This document shows, in pieces, positions 41,044 through 50,800 of a DNA stretch of 64,000 nt. Below the pieces are notes generated by a model that searched no databases, was not told the DNA's origin, and worked only from the letters and a program-made list of their open reading frames with translations. Each line of letters begins with the position of its first letter. The first letter of the stretch is position 1. The position numbers and the translations under genes were made by a program. This DNA comes from Candidatus Rhodobacter oscarellae (lineage in GTDB: Bacteria > Pseudomonadota > Alphaproteobacteria > Rhodobacterales > Rhodobacteraceae): positions 1,446,151 through 1,510,150 of the forward strand of contig NZ_LFTY01000002.1 of NCBI RefSeq assembly GCF_001078595.1. The letters are read 5' to 3'.

Positions 41044-41984
41044 GGCCCGCCGCGCAGGGTCTGATCGCGCTTGTCGCCGCGAATGTGATCTGGGGGCTCA
41101 GCCCGGCCTTTTACAAGCTCATCGACCACGTGCCGCCGCTGGAGGTGTTGAGCCATCGCACCGTGTGGTCGCTGGTTCTCTTTGGGCTCTATCTTGCGCT
41201 GCAGGGGCGGTTGGCCGAGATCACCCGCGCCCTGCGCGCGCCCGGTGAAGGCTGGCGCATCTGCGTCGCCGCGGCCATGGTCTCGGTCAACTGGACGCTA
41301 TTTATCTGGGCGGTGCAGGTGGACCGGGTGATGGAGGCCTCGCTGGGCTATTTCATCTTCCCGCTCCTCTCCGTGCTTCTCGGCGTGGTGTTCTTTGGCG
41401 AGGCGCTTGGGCGGGCCAAGCTGGCGGCGGTGGCGCTGGCGGGCACCGGCGTGCTGGTGCTGACGGTGGGCCTGGGCGTGCCGCCCTATCTGTCGCTGAT
41501 CCTGGCAGCGACCTTCGGCGCCTACAGCGTGCTCACGAAGAACGCGCGCACCGGGCCGGTGGTATCGGTGACCGCAGAGGTGCTATTGTTCACGCCCTTC
41601 GCGCTGGTCTGGCTCTGGGGCGTGCACGCCCATGGCTGGGTGGCACTGACGGAGACCGCGGTGGGCGCCTTTGGCACGTCCTGGCGCGACAGCCTGATCC
41701 TGGTGCTGAGCGGTCCGATGACGGCGGGCCCGATGATGCTTTTCGCCTTCGGCGCGCGGCGGCTGCAGTTGGCCACCGTAGGGCTGATGCAGTACCTCAA
41801 CCCAACACTGCAATTCCTGCTGGCCGTGGCGATCTTTGCCGAGCCCTTCACGCGCTGGCACGGCATCGCCTTCCCGCTGATCTGGCTGGCCCTGGCGGTC
41901 TATTCGCTCGAGGCGCTGCGTCAGGAAAGGGCCGCGCGCAGGGCGGCCATGGCGTCGTCGACCGAGGCCGCAACAGAGAAGTAA
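41040..41984 (+). CDS. rarD: RarD-type EamA family transporter
   Basis: 314 residues with ten hydrophobic segments. 'ANVIWGLSPAFYKLIDHVPP' at the start and 'FIWAVQVDRVMEASLGYFIF' near 85 are RarD signatures, as is the duplicated EamA plan. The family exports metabolites; RarD was named from chloramphenicol sensitivity in E. coli, but its physiological substrate is unclear. Its last 64 nt overlap the 3' end of the convergent LOG gene, which is unusually long for a convergent overlap. Confidence 0.92.
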   Translation: MRPAAQGLIALVAANVIWGLSPAFYKLIDHVPPLEVLSHRTVWSLVLFGLYLALQGRLAEITRALRAPGEGWRICVAAAMVSVNWTLFIWAVQVDRVMEASLGYFIFPLLSVLLGVVFFGEALGRAKLAAVALAGTGVLVLTVGLGVPPYLSLILAATFGAYSVLTKNARTGPVVSVTAEVLLFTPFALVWLWGVHAHGWVALTETAVGAFGTSWRDSLILVLSGPMTAGPMMLFAFGARRLQLATVGLMQYLNPTLQFLLAVAIFAEPFTRWHGIAFPLIWLALAVYSLEALRQERAARRAAMASSTEAATEK

Positions 41985-42478
41985 TCCCGCAGCGACGCAT
42001 CCGCGAAGCCGCGGTCGATCACGCTGTCGATCAGCGCCAAAAGCGGGTCCCAGTAACCCTCGACATTGATCAACACGATGGGCTTTTGGTGCAGCCCAAG
42101 CTGCCGCCAGGTCAGCACCTCAAAGAACTCGTCCAGCGAGCCTGCCCCGCCCGGCAGCACCACCACGGCGTCGGAGTTCATGAACATGACCTTCTTACGC
42201 TCGTGCATGTTCTCGGTGATCACCAAAGTGTCGCCCTGGGCGTTGGCGCTCTCGAACCCCATGAGGTGGGTTGGGATCACGCCGAGGCTCTCGCCGCCCG
42301 CAGTGCGGTGCGACTCAGCCACCGCGCCCATGATGCCGCGATCGCCCGCGCCGAAGACCAGCCGCCAGCCCTCGTGGGCGAGCGCCGCGCCCATTTCTTG
42401 CGCCTGAGCGACGAAAACCCCGGAATTTCCGGGCCTTGCGCCACAAAAGACACAAACGGATGTGGCAATTCGCGCCAT
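41921..42478 (-). CDS. LOG family Rossmann-fold protein (cytokinin riboside phosphoribohydrolase-like)
   Basis: 185 residues. The LOG motif appears as 'LPGGAGSLDEFFEVLTWRQL' (the usual PGGxGTxxE, with Ser for Thr), and the N-terminus 'CVFCGARPGNS' is the nucleotide-binding start. These enzymes release free bases from nucleoside 5'-monophosphates; bacterial members are often annotated as lysine decarboxylases in error. Convergent overlap of 64 nt with rarD. Divergent from the LysM gene. Confidence 0.9.
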   Translation of the reverse strand: MARIATSVCVFCGARPGNSGVFVAQAQEMGAALAHEGWRLVFGAGDRGIMGAVAESHRTAGGESLGVIPTHLMGFESANAQGDTLVITENMHERKKVMFMNSDAVVVLPGGAGSLDEFFEVLTWRQLGLHQKPIVLINVEGYWDPLLALIDSVIDRGFADASLRDYFSVAASVDDAMAALRAALS

Positions 42479-42581
42479 GGTAACCTCTCACGGGAATGGG
42501 TTTTGACCCCTGTTAGCCGCGTTGATATTGTCGATCAACCGCGGCTTTGGGGATTCTCGCCGTGGGCCTTGGGGAAACACA

Positions 42582-44432
42582 ATGAGTAAACTGGCCGGAT
42601 TGGGTGGAATTGGCGGCGTGGCCGCCGGTGCAGCGGTGGTCGCCGTGGTCGGCACGGCGCTGATCTATGGGCCGTTCGGGGAGTTCCCGGACGAGACTGC
42701 GCCCGCGCCCACGGTTCCTGCAAGCGAAGTATCTGCCGCGGCGTCCGAAGATGCCGGCTCCGGCGCCAATGTTAAGGCGGATGCGGCCGCATCGGCAAGC
42801 AACGACACGCCCGCCGCCGATATACCTTCGCCGCCCAGCTTCGACCTCGTGCGCGTCGAGCCCGACGGCACCGCCGTGGTCGCCGGGCAGGCCACGCCGG
42901 ACGCGTCAGTGGCCGTGCTCTTGGACGGCACCGAGGTCCACCGCGCCAGCGCGGATAAGGGCGGCAGCTTTGCCTTCCTGTTCTCGATCCCCCCGGTGCA
43001 GCGCGAGCAAACCGTCAGCCTGCTGATGGATGTTGACGGCGCGGACCCGCTGCGTTCGACCGCCACGGTGATCATCGCCCCCCCGGCCCCGGCCCAGGAC
43101 CCCGTCGTGGTGGCCGAGACCGGCACCGTGTCCCCAGGGCAAGTGGCCACCCCAGAAACCGCAGACGCCGAGGCCAGCACAACCGCGGACCCCGAGCCCG
43201 CAGCGGTTGACGTCGCCGCTCTTGCCGAACCCAAGCCAGAGCTGCCGGCCCAAAGCGGCACGCCCGCCGATAAACCAGAGGCCGTCGAAAAGATCGCCCC
43301 CGAGCCCGCAACCGACGCCCCGGAAGACACCGCTGAGGCCCCCGCTGGCGACACCGCCCCATCCCTCGACACGACCACCCCAGCGCCAAGCCCAGAGCAG
43401 GTCGCCGGTCTGTCCTCCGTGCCCGAGGACGCCGTCGCCGATGCGCCGGCAGAACCCGTCTCGACGCAAGTTGCGCCCAAGATCGCCCTTGAACCGTCGA
43501 CCAACACGGCAGCCGTCGAGCCGACACCGGAGGCACCTGCCCCGAGTGTCGTCGCAATCGCCCCTGAAAACGCCGAACCGGCTCCGGAAACCCAAGTCGC
43601 CTCCAAGGACATCGCGGCGCCAGAGGCTCCGCAGGACGCGGACACAGAGACCGCATCAACCAATGACGCCGCGGCAGAGGAAACTGAGGTCACCCAGACC
43701 CAGCCAACAACGCCCGAAGCGCCAGCTCAGACCGAGACAGCCTCTACTGACGCAAACCAAGATGATGCGGGCGCAGAAACCGAGACGGCGCAATCCGAGC
43801 CGGTGCCCGCTTCGACTGAGGCGAGCGTCGCCTCAGAACCAGAAACGGCCGTAGAAACCGCAACCGCGGATGAGCCGCGCGCGCCCTCGGTCCTCTTGGC
43901 CGATGACAGCGGCATCCGCGTGCTCCAGGATGGCGGCGACGGCAGCCCCACCAACACGCAGACCGTGATCATCGACACCATCACCTACGAGCCGACCGGC
44001 GACGTAGCACTGGGTGGGCGCAGCAGCGGCGAGGGTTTTGTGCGGGTCTATCTGGACAACAAGCCGATCCAGACCACCCGCGTGGGCATCGACGGGCAGT
44101 GGCAGACCCCCCTGCCCGAGGTCGACACCGGCACCTATACCCTGCGCGTCGACCAGATCGACGACACCGGCCAGGTCACCGCCCGCGTCGAGACGCCGTT
44201 CAAACGCGAGGCCCCGGCCCTGCTGTCGCTGCTCGACCAGCGCGACGCCATCACACGCGGCGGCGTCGGCGTGGTCACGGTGCAGCCCGGCAACACGCTT
44301 TGGGGCATCGCGTCAGAGAAATACGGCGAAGGTCTGCTTTATGTGCGGGTGTTCGAGGCCAACCGCGACCGGATCCGCGACCCTAACCTGATCTATCCGG
44401 GCCAGGTCTTCGCGGTGCCGGATGCGCAATAG
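42582..44432 (+). CDS. LysM-domain cell-envelope protein with long acidic Ala/Pro linker
   Basis: 616 residues from ATG 42582. An N-terminal membrane anchor (about 10-28) is followed by a short beta domain ('FDLVRVEPDGTAVVAGQATP', about 87-165), then about 270 residues of Ala/Pro/Glu/Thr-rich linker. A second Ig-like segment (about 460-545) and a C-terminal LysM follow ('VVTVQPGNTLWGIASEKYGE ... IYPGQVFAVP'). LysM binds peptidoglycan glycan strands. The plan, anchor plus spacer plus LysM, suggests a protein spanning from the inner membrane to the murein. No hydrolase domain is present. Confidence 0.88.
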   Translation: MSKLAGLGGIGGVAAGAAVVAVVGTALIYGPFGEFPDETAPAPTVPASEVSAAASEDAGSGANVKADAAASASNDTPAADIPSPPSFDLVRVEPDGTAVVAGQATPDASVAVLLDGTEVHRASADKGGSFAFLFSIPPVQREQTVSLLMDVDGADPLRSTATVIIAPPAPAQDPVVVAETGTVSPGQVATPETADAEASTTADPEPAAVDVAALAEPKPELPAQSGTPADKPEAVEKIAPEPATDAPEDTAEAPAGDTAPSLDTTTPAPSPEQVAGLSSVPEDAVADAPAEPVSTQVAPKIALEPSTNTAAVEPTPEAPAPSVVAIAPENAEPAPETQVASKDIAAPEAPQDADTETASTNDAAAEETEVTQTQPTTPEAPAQTETASTDANQDDAGAETETAQSEPVPASTEASVASEPETAVETATADEPRAPSVLLADDSGIRVLQDGGDGSPTNTQTVIIDTITYEPTGDVALGGRSSGEGFVRVYLDNKPIQTTRVGIDGQWQTPLPEVDTGTYTLRVDQIDDTGQVTARVETPFKREAPALLSLLDQRDAITRGGVGVVTVQPGNTLWGIASEKYGEGLLYVRVFEANRDRIRDPNLIYPGQVFAVPDAQ

Positions 44433-44483
44433 CGCCTCCCGCGGATCGCGAAAAACCTGCATCCAGTCTTCAAACGAAACGCC

Positions 44484-45314
44484 TTAGTCGAGCTTATACC
44501 CGATCTGCCTGATGAACGCGCCGAAATCGGCGCGCTCGGGCTGCCCGTATTGGCGCGTTTTGTCGTCTGACCAGCTATAGGGCTCTGCCGAGCCGTAAAT
44601 GTCGGGGTTGCGCGGCGCGCCCGTCATCCCACCGCGCCGCGCCTCGTATTCTGTCAGCACAGCGTCGATCGGCGCGTCCCGATAGGCGTCCACATGCACG
44701 GTGGCGTCCAGCGCCAGGCGCGGCGTGACGCGCGGGCTCGGGTAGACCGGCCAGCCAATCGCCAGCGCGGCCACCGGGAAGACGTGATCAGGCAGGCCCA
44801 GAAGGTCGCGGGTCTCGGCCAGGTGGTTGCGGATCGTGCTGATCGGGCAACAGCCCAGCCCCATGGCCTCGGCGGCAGATATCGCAGTGGCAAGGCCGAT
44901 CCCCGCATCCACGGAGGCGTTAAAGAACGCGTCCAGATGATCATTGGCAAAATCGCGCCCCCAATGCGCATGCGCCTGGCGCTGCCGCCGGTTGTTGGCG
45001 CAAAACAGCATCAACGCCGGGGCCTTGGCAATCCATTCCTGCGCGCCCAGCAACGCCTTGACCCGGGCCAACCGCGCGGGGTCGAGCAGCAAAATGACGT
45101 CGCGCTGCTGCAAGTCACTCTTGGAGGGCGCAGAGAGCGAAGCGGCGGCAATCAGCCTTAGATGCGCCTCGCTGACCGGCTCTGCGCGGAACGCGCGGCA
45201 GGACCCGCGCCCAATGATGCCGGTGACAGCCGCTTGCGCCGCATCCGACACCTCCGCCAGATCCAGCGCCTCGCCGAACCGCGCCCGCATGATCTCGTTG
45301 AGTTCGTCGCTCAT
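44484..45314 (-). CDS. nitroreductase family protein
   Basis: 276 residues. FMN-binding 'GRGSCRAFRAEPVSEAHLRL' near 35, 'AASLSAPSKSDLQQRDVILL' near 73, the central 'DAFFNASVDAGIGLATAISA', and 'AMGLGCCPISTIRNHLAETR' near 148 are the family blocks. It reduces nitro, quinone or enone compounds with NAD(P)H. Divergent from the DAO-type oxidase, sharing a 97-bp promoter region. Longer than the ~215-residue norm because of N- and C-terminal additions. Confidence 0.9.
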   Translation of the reverse strand: MSDELNEIMRARFGEALDLAEVSDAAQAAVTGIIGRGSCRAFRAEPVSEAHLRLIAAASLSAPSKSDLQQRDVILLLDPARLARVKALLGAQEWIAKAPALMLFCANNRRQRQAHAHWGRDFANDHLDAFFNASVDAGIGLATAISAAEAMGLGCCPISTIRNHLAETRDLLGLPDHVFPVAALAIGWPVYPSPRVTPRLALDATVHVDAYRDAPIDAVLTEYEARRGGMTGAPRNPDIYGSAEPYSWSDDKTRQYGQPERADFGAFIRQIGYKLD

Positions 45315-45411
45315 GACCGCCCCTCCGTTGCGCCAAGTTTAGGGCCCGCGGGCGCGGAAAGAAATGCCGCGCGGCTTTACTTTCGACCCCGCTGAACAGA
45401 GCATCCCGCGC

Positions 45412-46479
45412 ATGAACGAGATTCTCATAATCGGCGGCGGCATCCTGGGGGCGACACTGGCGCGGGAGTTGGCGCGGCGCGGCGCGCGCCCGGTGATCGT
45501 TGACGCGGATACGCCTGATCGGCGGACCTCGCTGGGCTCGTTGGGCTGGCTGAACGCCTCCTCTACGGCGGATATGGGCTATGCCCAGCTGCGCCGCGCC
45601 TCCATGGAGCTCTGGCACGCGCTCAAGGACGCCCATCCCGACTGCCCGGCCTTCTTCCCCGGCGCGCTCTTGTGGGGCGACGATGCAGGCGCAGTCCGCG
45701 CGCAGGAAGAGCGGATGAATGCGCTTGGCTGGGCGGCTTTGGCCCTGGACAGGGCCGCTCTTGAGGCGCGCATCCCTGGCCTGAACGCGCCGGAGGCCGC
45801 ATTGCTGCTGCCGCGCGAGGGTTATGCCGATCCCGCGCGCATCACAGACTGGATGACGGCGCAAGCGCTTGCCGCTGGGGCGTGGCTGATCCGCGGCTTG
45901 GTCGAAACGGTGGAAGCCGGGCGCGTGACGCTTGCCTCGGGCGAGCAACTGGAGGCGGCCAAGACGGTGATCTGCGCGGGGAATGCGACGGGCGACCTGC
46001 TGGCCAGCGCTGGCATCGACGTGCCGCTGCGCCAAAGCCCTGGCATCCTGATGCGTACCGCGCCCCTGCCGATCCAATTGCCCTGCGTGATGGCAACGCC
46101 AAAGCTGGACCTTTGGCAGGGCGCGGACGGCGCGGTTTTGATGTCCTCGTCCTTGGCCAAGACACCGGAACGCGCGGATGACCTTATGGCCTCGGATGCG
46201 GCGGCGGCACTGCGTGCCCTGGTCCCAGGGTTGACCGAGGCGCCCGTGGTCGAGGTCACGCGGCGCAACCGCCCGATCCCCAAGGACGGCTTTCCGATCG
46301 TTGGGCCAAGCGGGCTGGACGGTGTGTGGCTGGCGGTGACGCATTCGGGCATGACCCTTGCGCCGGTGATCGCCGAGGCCCTGGCAGATAACCTGACCGG
46401 GCAGCCCGCGCGCCACGACCTGGGCCGCTACGGCTTGGGTCGCGACTGGGCAAGCCCGCATGAGCGCGCGGCCCTATAG
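45412..46479 (+). CDS. FAD-dependent amine/amino acid oxidoreductase (DAO family)
   Basis: 355 residues from ATG 45412. The FAD-binding motif 'ILIIGGGILGATLARELARR' is at residues 4-23. 'VICAGNATGDLLA' and the C-terminal 'VTHSGMTLAPVIAEALADNL' are typical of DadA/glycine oxidase-like enzymes. It converges on the sox operon and would oxidise a secondary amine or amino acid, but the substrate is not readable. It ends 16 bp before the displaced soxG 3' end. Confidence 0.87.
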   Translation: MNEILIIGGGILGATLARELARRGARPVIVDADTPDRRTSLGSLGWLNASSTADMGYAQLRRASMELWHALKDAHPDCPAFFPGALLWGDDAGAVRAQEERMNALGWAALALDRAALEARIPGLNAPEAALLLPREGYADPARITDWMTAQALAAGAWLIRGLVETVEAGRVTLASGEQLEAAKTVICAGNATGDLLASAGIDVPLRQSPGILMRTAPLPIQLPCVMATPKLDLWQGADGAVLMSSSLAKTPERADDLMASDAAAALRALVPGLTEAPVVEVTRRNRPIPKDGFPIVGPSGLDGVWLAVTHSGMTLAPVIAEALADNLTGQPARHDLGRYGLGRDWASPHERAAL

Positions 46480-46495
46480 GACTGCGTTTTGAGCC

Positions 46496-46645
46496 CTAGC
46501 CGACCTCGCTGCCCCGCACCGCCACGGTCGTCAGTAGATCATACGTGTATTTCGCCACCGAGCGGAAGCAGATCACATAAGCGGTCTCATCATCGGTCAA
46601 CCAGAACGCCGCCGGGATCTGCGCCAGGCGCGAGCGGCGCAGGTC
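46496..46645 (-). pseudogene. soxG: displaced original 3' end of soxG
   Basis: This 150-bp remnant reads, in frame, the last 49 codons of soxG: 'DLRRSRLAQIPAAFWLTDDE' through 'KYTYDLLTTVAVRGSEVG' and TAG. The intact soxG at 47304-47852 has the same segment but a different tail ('AAPSSKLAPT'). The remnant therefore looks like the ancestral gene end, cut off from the gene body by the AT-rich insert. It has no start and cannot be expressed alone. Confidence 0.88.
46519..46645. repeat. left direct repeat flanking the soxG insert
   Basis: 127 bp, gap-free match to 47333-47459 with six substitutions (about 95% identity by hand alignment). It begins inside the soxG coding end and stops abruptly at AGGTC|ACTTT, where the AT-rich insert begins. 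Confidence 0.9.
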
Positions 46646-46816
46646 ACTTTAAATGGTTGATGGCGCGACGATTGTATCTCTTTCATTTGAGCAATAGCGT
46701 CTTCAAAGACACGATGAATAAGTGTAGATTTATAATTTTCTTGCATATTTCACGGACCGCTGGATTTTTGGATGCAAACGTGTCCAAATTTATCTTGGTA
46801 GATCTGGAAATCGGAA

Positions 46817-47296
46817 ATGGATTTAGTTTTACATGTATTCATCGGTGGCTTTAGTGCGCTAATCGTTGCTTCCGGCGCTGCTGCAACCTTCGTCACTTAT
46901 AGACGGTGTGATGAGGCAAAAATTGTATTGCGTCTATCGGCGCCGCCAATTTTTTTTGGGTTTGTCTTGTTTTGTTACGGGGTTTACGGCGTCTTATCTC
47001 TTTTTGACCCAGAATCCGTGGAGCCCGAATATGGCTTCGCCAATCGCTTCTTCTCCATCTTTGGCGTCGGGGTCATTGCGTCGTTAAAAAACGTCTTTGC
47101 GCCACTGGTTGTCGCCATAACGCTTGCCTGGGGCATCTATCAGTGGGGCATTCACGACTCCTGGGAGCTCATACCGCTATATGAAGCTGTCGTAGAGGGT
47201 CTGTTGTTTTGGGCACCTCAATGGCTCCAGACTGCCTATATTTATGTTTCGCTCGCTTATATGTCATCAGCGACCGTGGCCTCACTAAAGTATTAG
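46817..47296 (+). CDS. orphan multi-pass membrane protein in AT-rich insert
   Basis: 159 residues with four hydrophobic segments (about 3-27, 40-61, 83-107 and 125-148). Codon use is AT-rich and unlike every neighbour. GGAAATCGGAA precedes the ATG. I recognise no family. It is the only plausible gene in the 687-bp insert within soxG, and lies on the opposite strand to the sox operon. The product includes 'YRRCDEAKIVLRLSAPPIFF' and 'LAWGIYQWGIHDSWELIPLY'. It could be cargo of a small mobile unit or a relic of a larger one; a membrane-acting toxin or defence protein is only a guess. Confidence 0.65.
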   Translation: MDLVLHVFIGGFSALIVASGAAATFVTYRRCDEAKIVLRLSAPPIFFGFVLFCYGVYGVLSLFDPESVEPEYGFANRFFSIFGVGVIASLKNVFAPLVVAITLAWGIYQWGIHDSWELIPLYEAVVEGLLFWAPQWLQTAYIYVSLAYMSSATVASLKY

Positions 47297-47303
47297 AAGT
47301 CGC

Positions 47304-47852
47304 TCAGGTGGGTGCCAATTTACTGCTTGGTGCCGCCACAGTCGTCAGCAGATCAAACGTGTATTTCGCAACCGAGCGGAAGCAAATCACATAAGCGGTC
47401 TCATCATCGGTCAGCCAGAACGCCGCCGGGATCTGCGCCAGGCGCGAGCGGCGCAGGTCGCCCGGCTGCATCGCGGCCACATCCGCGGGCGTGAGCTTGG
47501 CCAGAACCTCGCGCACATCCGCGCCCTCAAGCCGGATCAATGCCCGCGCGTCCGAGACATTGGCGACCAGCGAGTGCGCCTTTCCTAGGGCCTTGGTCAT
47601 CTTGGCGGCGGTCTCGTCGGCAACCTCATAGGGGCACAACGCCAACAGCTCGTCCGGCGACATCCACGCCACCGAGTTCTCGCCCTTGCTGGTGATCTTC
47701 AGCGGCGCTGGCACCGCCATACCGATGGCCTTCTTGATCGCCGCGCTGCCCAAGTCGCCCCGCAGGGTGATCATCCCCGCAGGACCCATATCGGTCACCG
47801 TCACATAGCCCTCAAAGGACGCGCCGTTCAGCGCTGATACCGCGTTAGACAT
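47304..47852 (-). CDS. soxG: sarcosine oxidase gamma subunit
   Basis: 182 residues from the ATG at 47850-47852. The small gamma subunit packs against the alpha subunit of heterotetrameric sarcosine oxidase and is required for assembly. 'DARALIRLEGADVREVLAKL' and 'RSRLAQIPAAFWLTDDE' are typical. It overlaps soxA by 8 nt. The final 10 residues ('AAPSSKLAPT') derive from insert sequence and replace the ancestral 'AVRGSEVG' ending preserved at 46496-46645. The protein is otherwise complete, so function is probably kept. Confidence 0.93.
   Translation of the reverse strand: MSNAVSALNGASFEGYVTVTDMGPAGMITLRGDLGSAAIKKAIGMAVPAPLKITSKGENSVAWMSPDELLALCPYEVADETAAKMTKALGKAHSLVANVSDARALIRLEGADVREVLAKLTPADVAAMQPGDLRRSRLAQIPAAFWLTDDETAYVICFRSVAKYTFDLLTTVAAPSSKLAPT
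47333..47459. repeat. right direct repeat flanking the soxG insert
   Basis: Second copy of the 127-bp repeat, contiguous with the soxG body. Differences from the left copy are single substitutions at repeat positions 8, 17, 24, 38, 53 and 82, at least one of which changes an amino acid (Tyr to Phe). Confidence 0.9.
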
Positions 47853-50800
47853 TCTGCTTCTCCCCCTCGGGGTCATAGAAAACCGGGCTGACGATGCGGG
47901 CCTGCTGCTCGGTGCCGTCCACGCCAGGGAAGTTCAGCACCTCTCCCATGCGCTCAGGTCCGTGAAGCACCAGCCCCATGGCGATGCCGCGCTCCAGCGT
48001 CGGCGAGTGGTAGGTCGAGGTCACGCGGCCCTGCACGTTGCGCTGCCCGTTGGCGTTCGCGCCCTCGGCCACCGCATAGGCGCCGTCCGGCAGCACGCCG
48101 CCATCCACCGTCTCCAGCCCCACAAGCTGCCAGCGCTCGGGATCCACCATGAACGAGCGCTCCTGCGCGCGCTTGCCGATGAAGTCGTCCTTCTTCTTGG
48201 ACACCGCCCAGTGCAGCCCCAAATCCTGCGGGATCACCGTGCCGTCGGTCTCGTCGCCGATCATGATAAAGCCCTTCTCGGCGCGCATGATATGCAGTGC
48301 CTCGGTGCCGTAGGGCATGGCGCCATAGGCGGCACCGGCTTCCATCAGCATGTCCCAGAACGCCGCGCCCTGATGCGCGTCCACGGCGATCTCATAGGAT
48401 AATTCCCCAGAGAAACTAATGCGATAGACGCGCACCTTAAAGCCGCCGATCTCGCCATCGGCCCAGGCCATGAACGGCAGCGCCTCGGCCGAGACATCCA
48501 TCCCGCCGATGGTCTCCAGCACCTTGCGCGCGTCCGGGCCGACCACGGCGACCTGGGCGTATTGCTCGGTGGCGTTGACCACATAGACCTGCCAGTCCCA
48601 CCATTCGGTCTGCAGCCACTCCTCCATATGCGCGTGGATCCGGTCCGCGCCGCCAGAGGTCGTGTGGCACAGGTACGTGTCCTCGTCGATCCGCGCTACC
48701 ACGCCGTCATCGGAGAGGAACCCGTTCTCCGAGCACATCAGCCCGTAGCGGCAGCGCCCCACTTTCAGCGTGGACATCATGTTGGTGTACATCATGTCGA
48801 GGAACTTGCCCGCGTCCGGCCCCTTGACGATGAGCTTACCCAGAGTGGAGGCGTCCAGCAGGCCGAGGCGCTTGCGGGTGTTGAGCACCTCGCGGTTCAC
48901 GGCCTCTTCGACCGATTCCCCAGGGCGTTGGTAGCAATAGGGGCGGCGCCAATGGCCCACCGGCTCCCAGAACGCGCCATTGGCGTCGTGCCAGTCATGC
49001 ATGGGCGAGCGCCGCAGCGGCTGGAACACATCGCCGCGCGCCTCGCCGCCAATCGCGCCCATCGAGATCGGCGTGTAGGGCGGGCGGAACGTGGTGGTCC
49101 CGACCTCGGGAATCGCCGCGCCAAGGCTGTCCGAAAGGACGGCCAGACCATTGATATTGCTCAGCTTGCCCTGATCCGTGGCCATGCCCAGCGTGGTGTA
49201 GCGCTTGGTGTGCTCGACGCTCTCGAAGCCCTCGCGCGCGGCGAGCTGCACGTCCGAGACCTTCACGTCATTCTGGAAGTCCAGCCACATCTTCTGGCGC
49301 AGCTCAGAGGGCGCGCCCTGGGGCATGACCCAGACCGGCTCGATGGCCGCGGGCGTTTCGGTCGCGGCCTTGGGCGCGGCTTTCTTGCGCTTCTTGTGGC
49401 CCGCGGCCATCGCGGCGGCGCGGCCCTGCGCATCGGCATCGGCCAGCACCTCAGCGGTGCTCATAGACCCGTTCGCCATGCCAGCACAGCGCACAAAGCC
49501 TGCGCCATCGGCGCCGGTGGGGGCGCGGTCGGGGTCGGGCCGGAAATGCGCCTGGGCGTCGTCCCAGACCAGTTTCCCGCCGCAATGGGACCACAGATGC
49601 ACCACCGGGGACCAGCCGCCGGACATCGCCACCGCATCGCATTTGATCTCTTCCAGCACGGCGCCCTCGCCGCCCTGGATGCCGATGGTGATGCCCTCGA
49701 CCCGCTTGCCGCCCTTCACCTTGCCGATGCCGCGCCCGAACTCGATCCGCACGCCCATGTCGCGCACCTGGTCGATGAGTGGGCTGGCGGGGGTCTGGCG
49801 CGCGTCAATCACGCAGGGCACTTCGAGCCCGGCGTTTTTCAAAGCGATCACGGTGCGATAGGCGTCGTCGTTATTCGTCACGACCACAGTGCGGTCACCG
49901 GGGGAGACGCCGTAATTCACCACATAGTCACGCACGGCCCCCGCCAGCATCACGCCGGGCACGTCGTTGCAGGCAAAGCTCAGCGGGCGCTCGATGGCGC
50001 CGGTGGCGGTCACGACCTGTCGCGCGCGGATCTTCCACAGGCGGTGCCGCGGGCCGTCCTTCTCGGTCAAATGATCGGTCAGCCGCTCATAGGCCAGGCA
50101 GTAGCCGTGGTCATAGACGCCCGACCCCATGCAGCGGATGCGAAGCCGGACATTCTCCATGGCTTCAAGCTCTTGCAGGGTCTTCTTGATCCAATCCTCG
50201 GCGCTCATACCGTCGATCTCGGCGCCATCCACCTGGGCGCGGCCACCCCATTCGGCGCCCTGCTCGACCAGCAGCACCTGAGCACCGGCGGCGCCCGCCT
50301 GCCGCGCGGCGGCCAGCCCGGCGATCCCGCCGCCCACGACCAGCACGTCCACATGGGTGTGGTAGTGCTCGTAGGTGTCTTCGTCGCGGTCCTGCGGGGC
50401 CGCGCCCAGGCCTGCGGCCTTGCGGATGATGGGCTCGAACACATGCTTCCAGGCCGCGCGCGGATGGATGAAGGTCTTGTAGTAGAACCCCGCGGTCAGG
50501 AACCGCGACATGTAGTTGTTCACCACGCCCACGTCATGGTCCAGGCTGGGCCAGTGGTTCTGGCTGGCGGCCTCGAGCCCATCAAAAAGCTCTTGCACGG
50601 TGGCGCGCTGGTTCGGCTCGAACCGGCCCTCTTTTCCGATCTGCATCAACGCGTTAGGCTCTTCGGGGCCGCTGGCGACGGGCCCACGCGGGCGGTGATA
50701 CTTGAACGACCGCCCCATCAGCATCTGCCCATTGGCCAGCAGGGCCGAGGCCAGCGTGTCGCCGGGATGGCCGCTTAAGCGCTTGCCATTAAAGGTGAAA

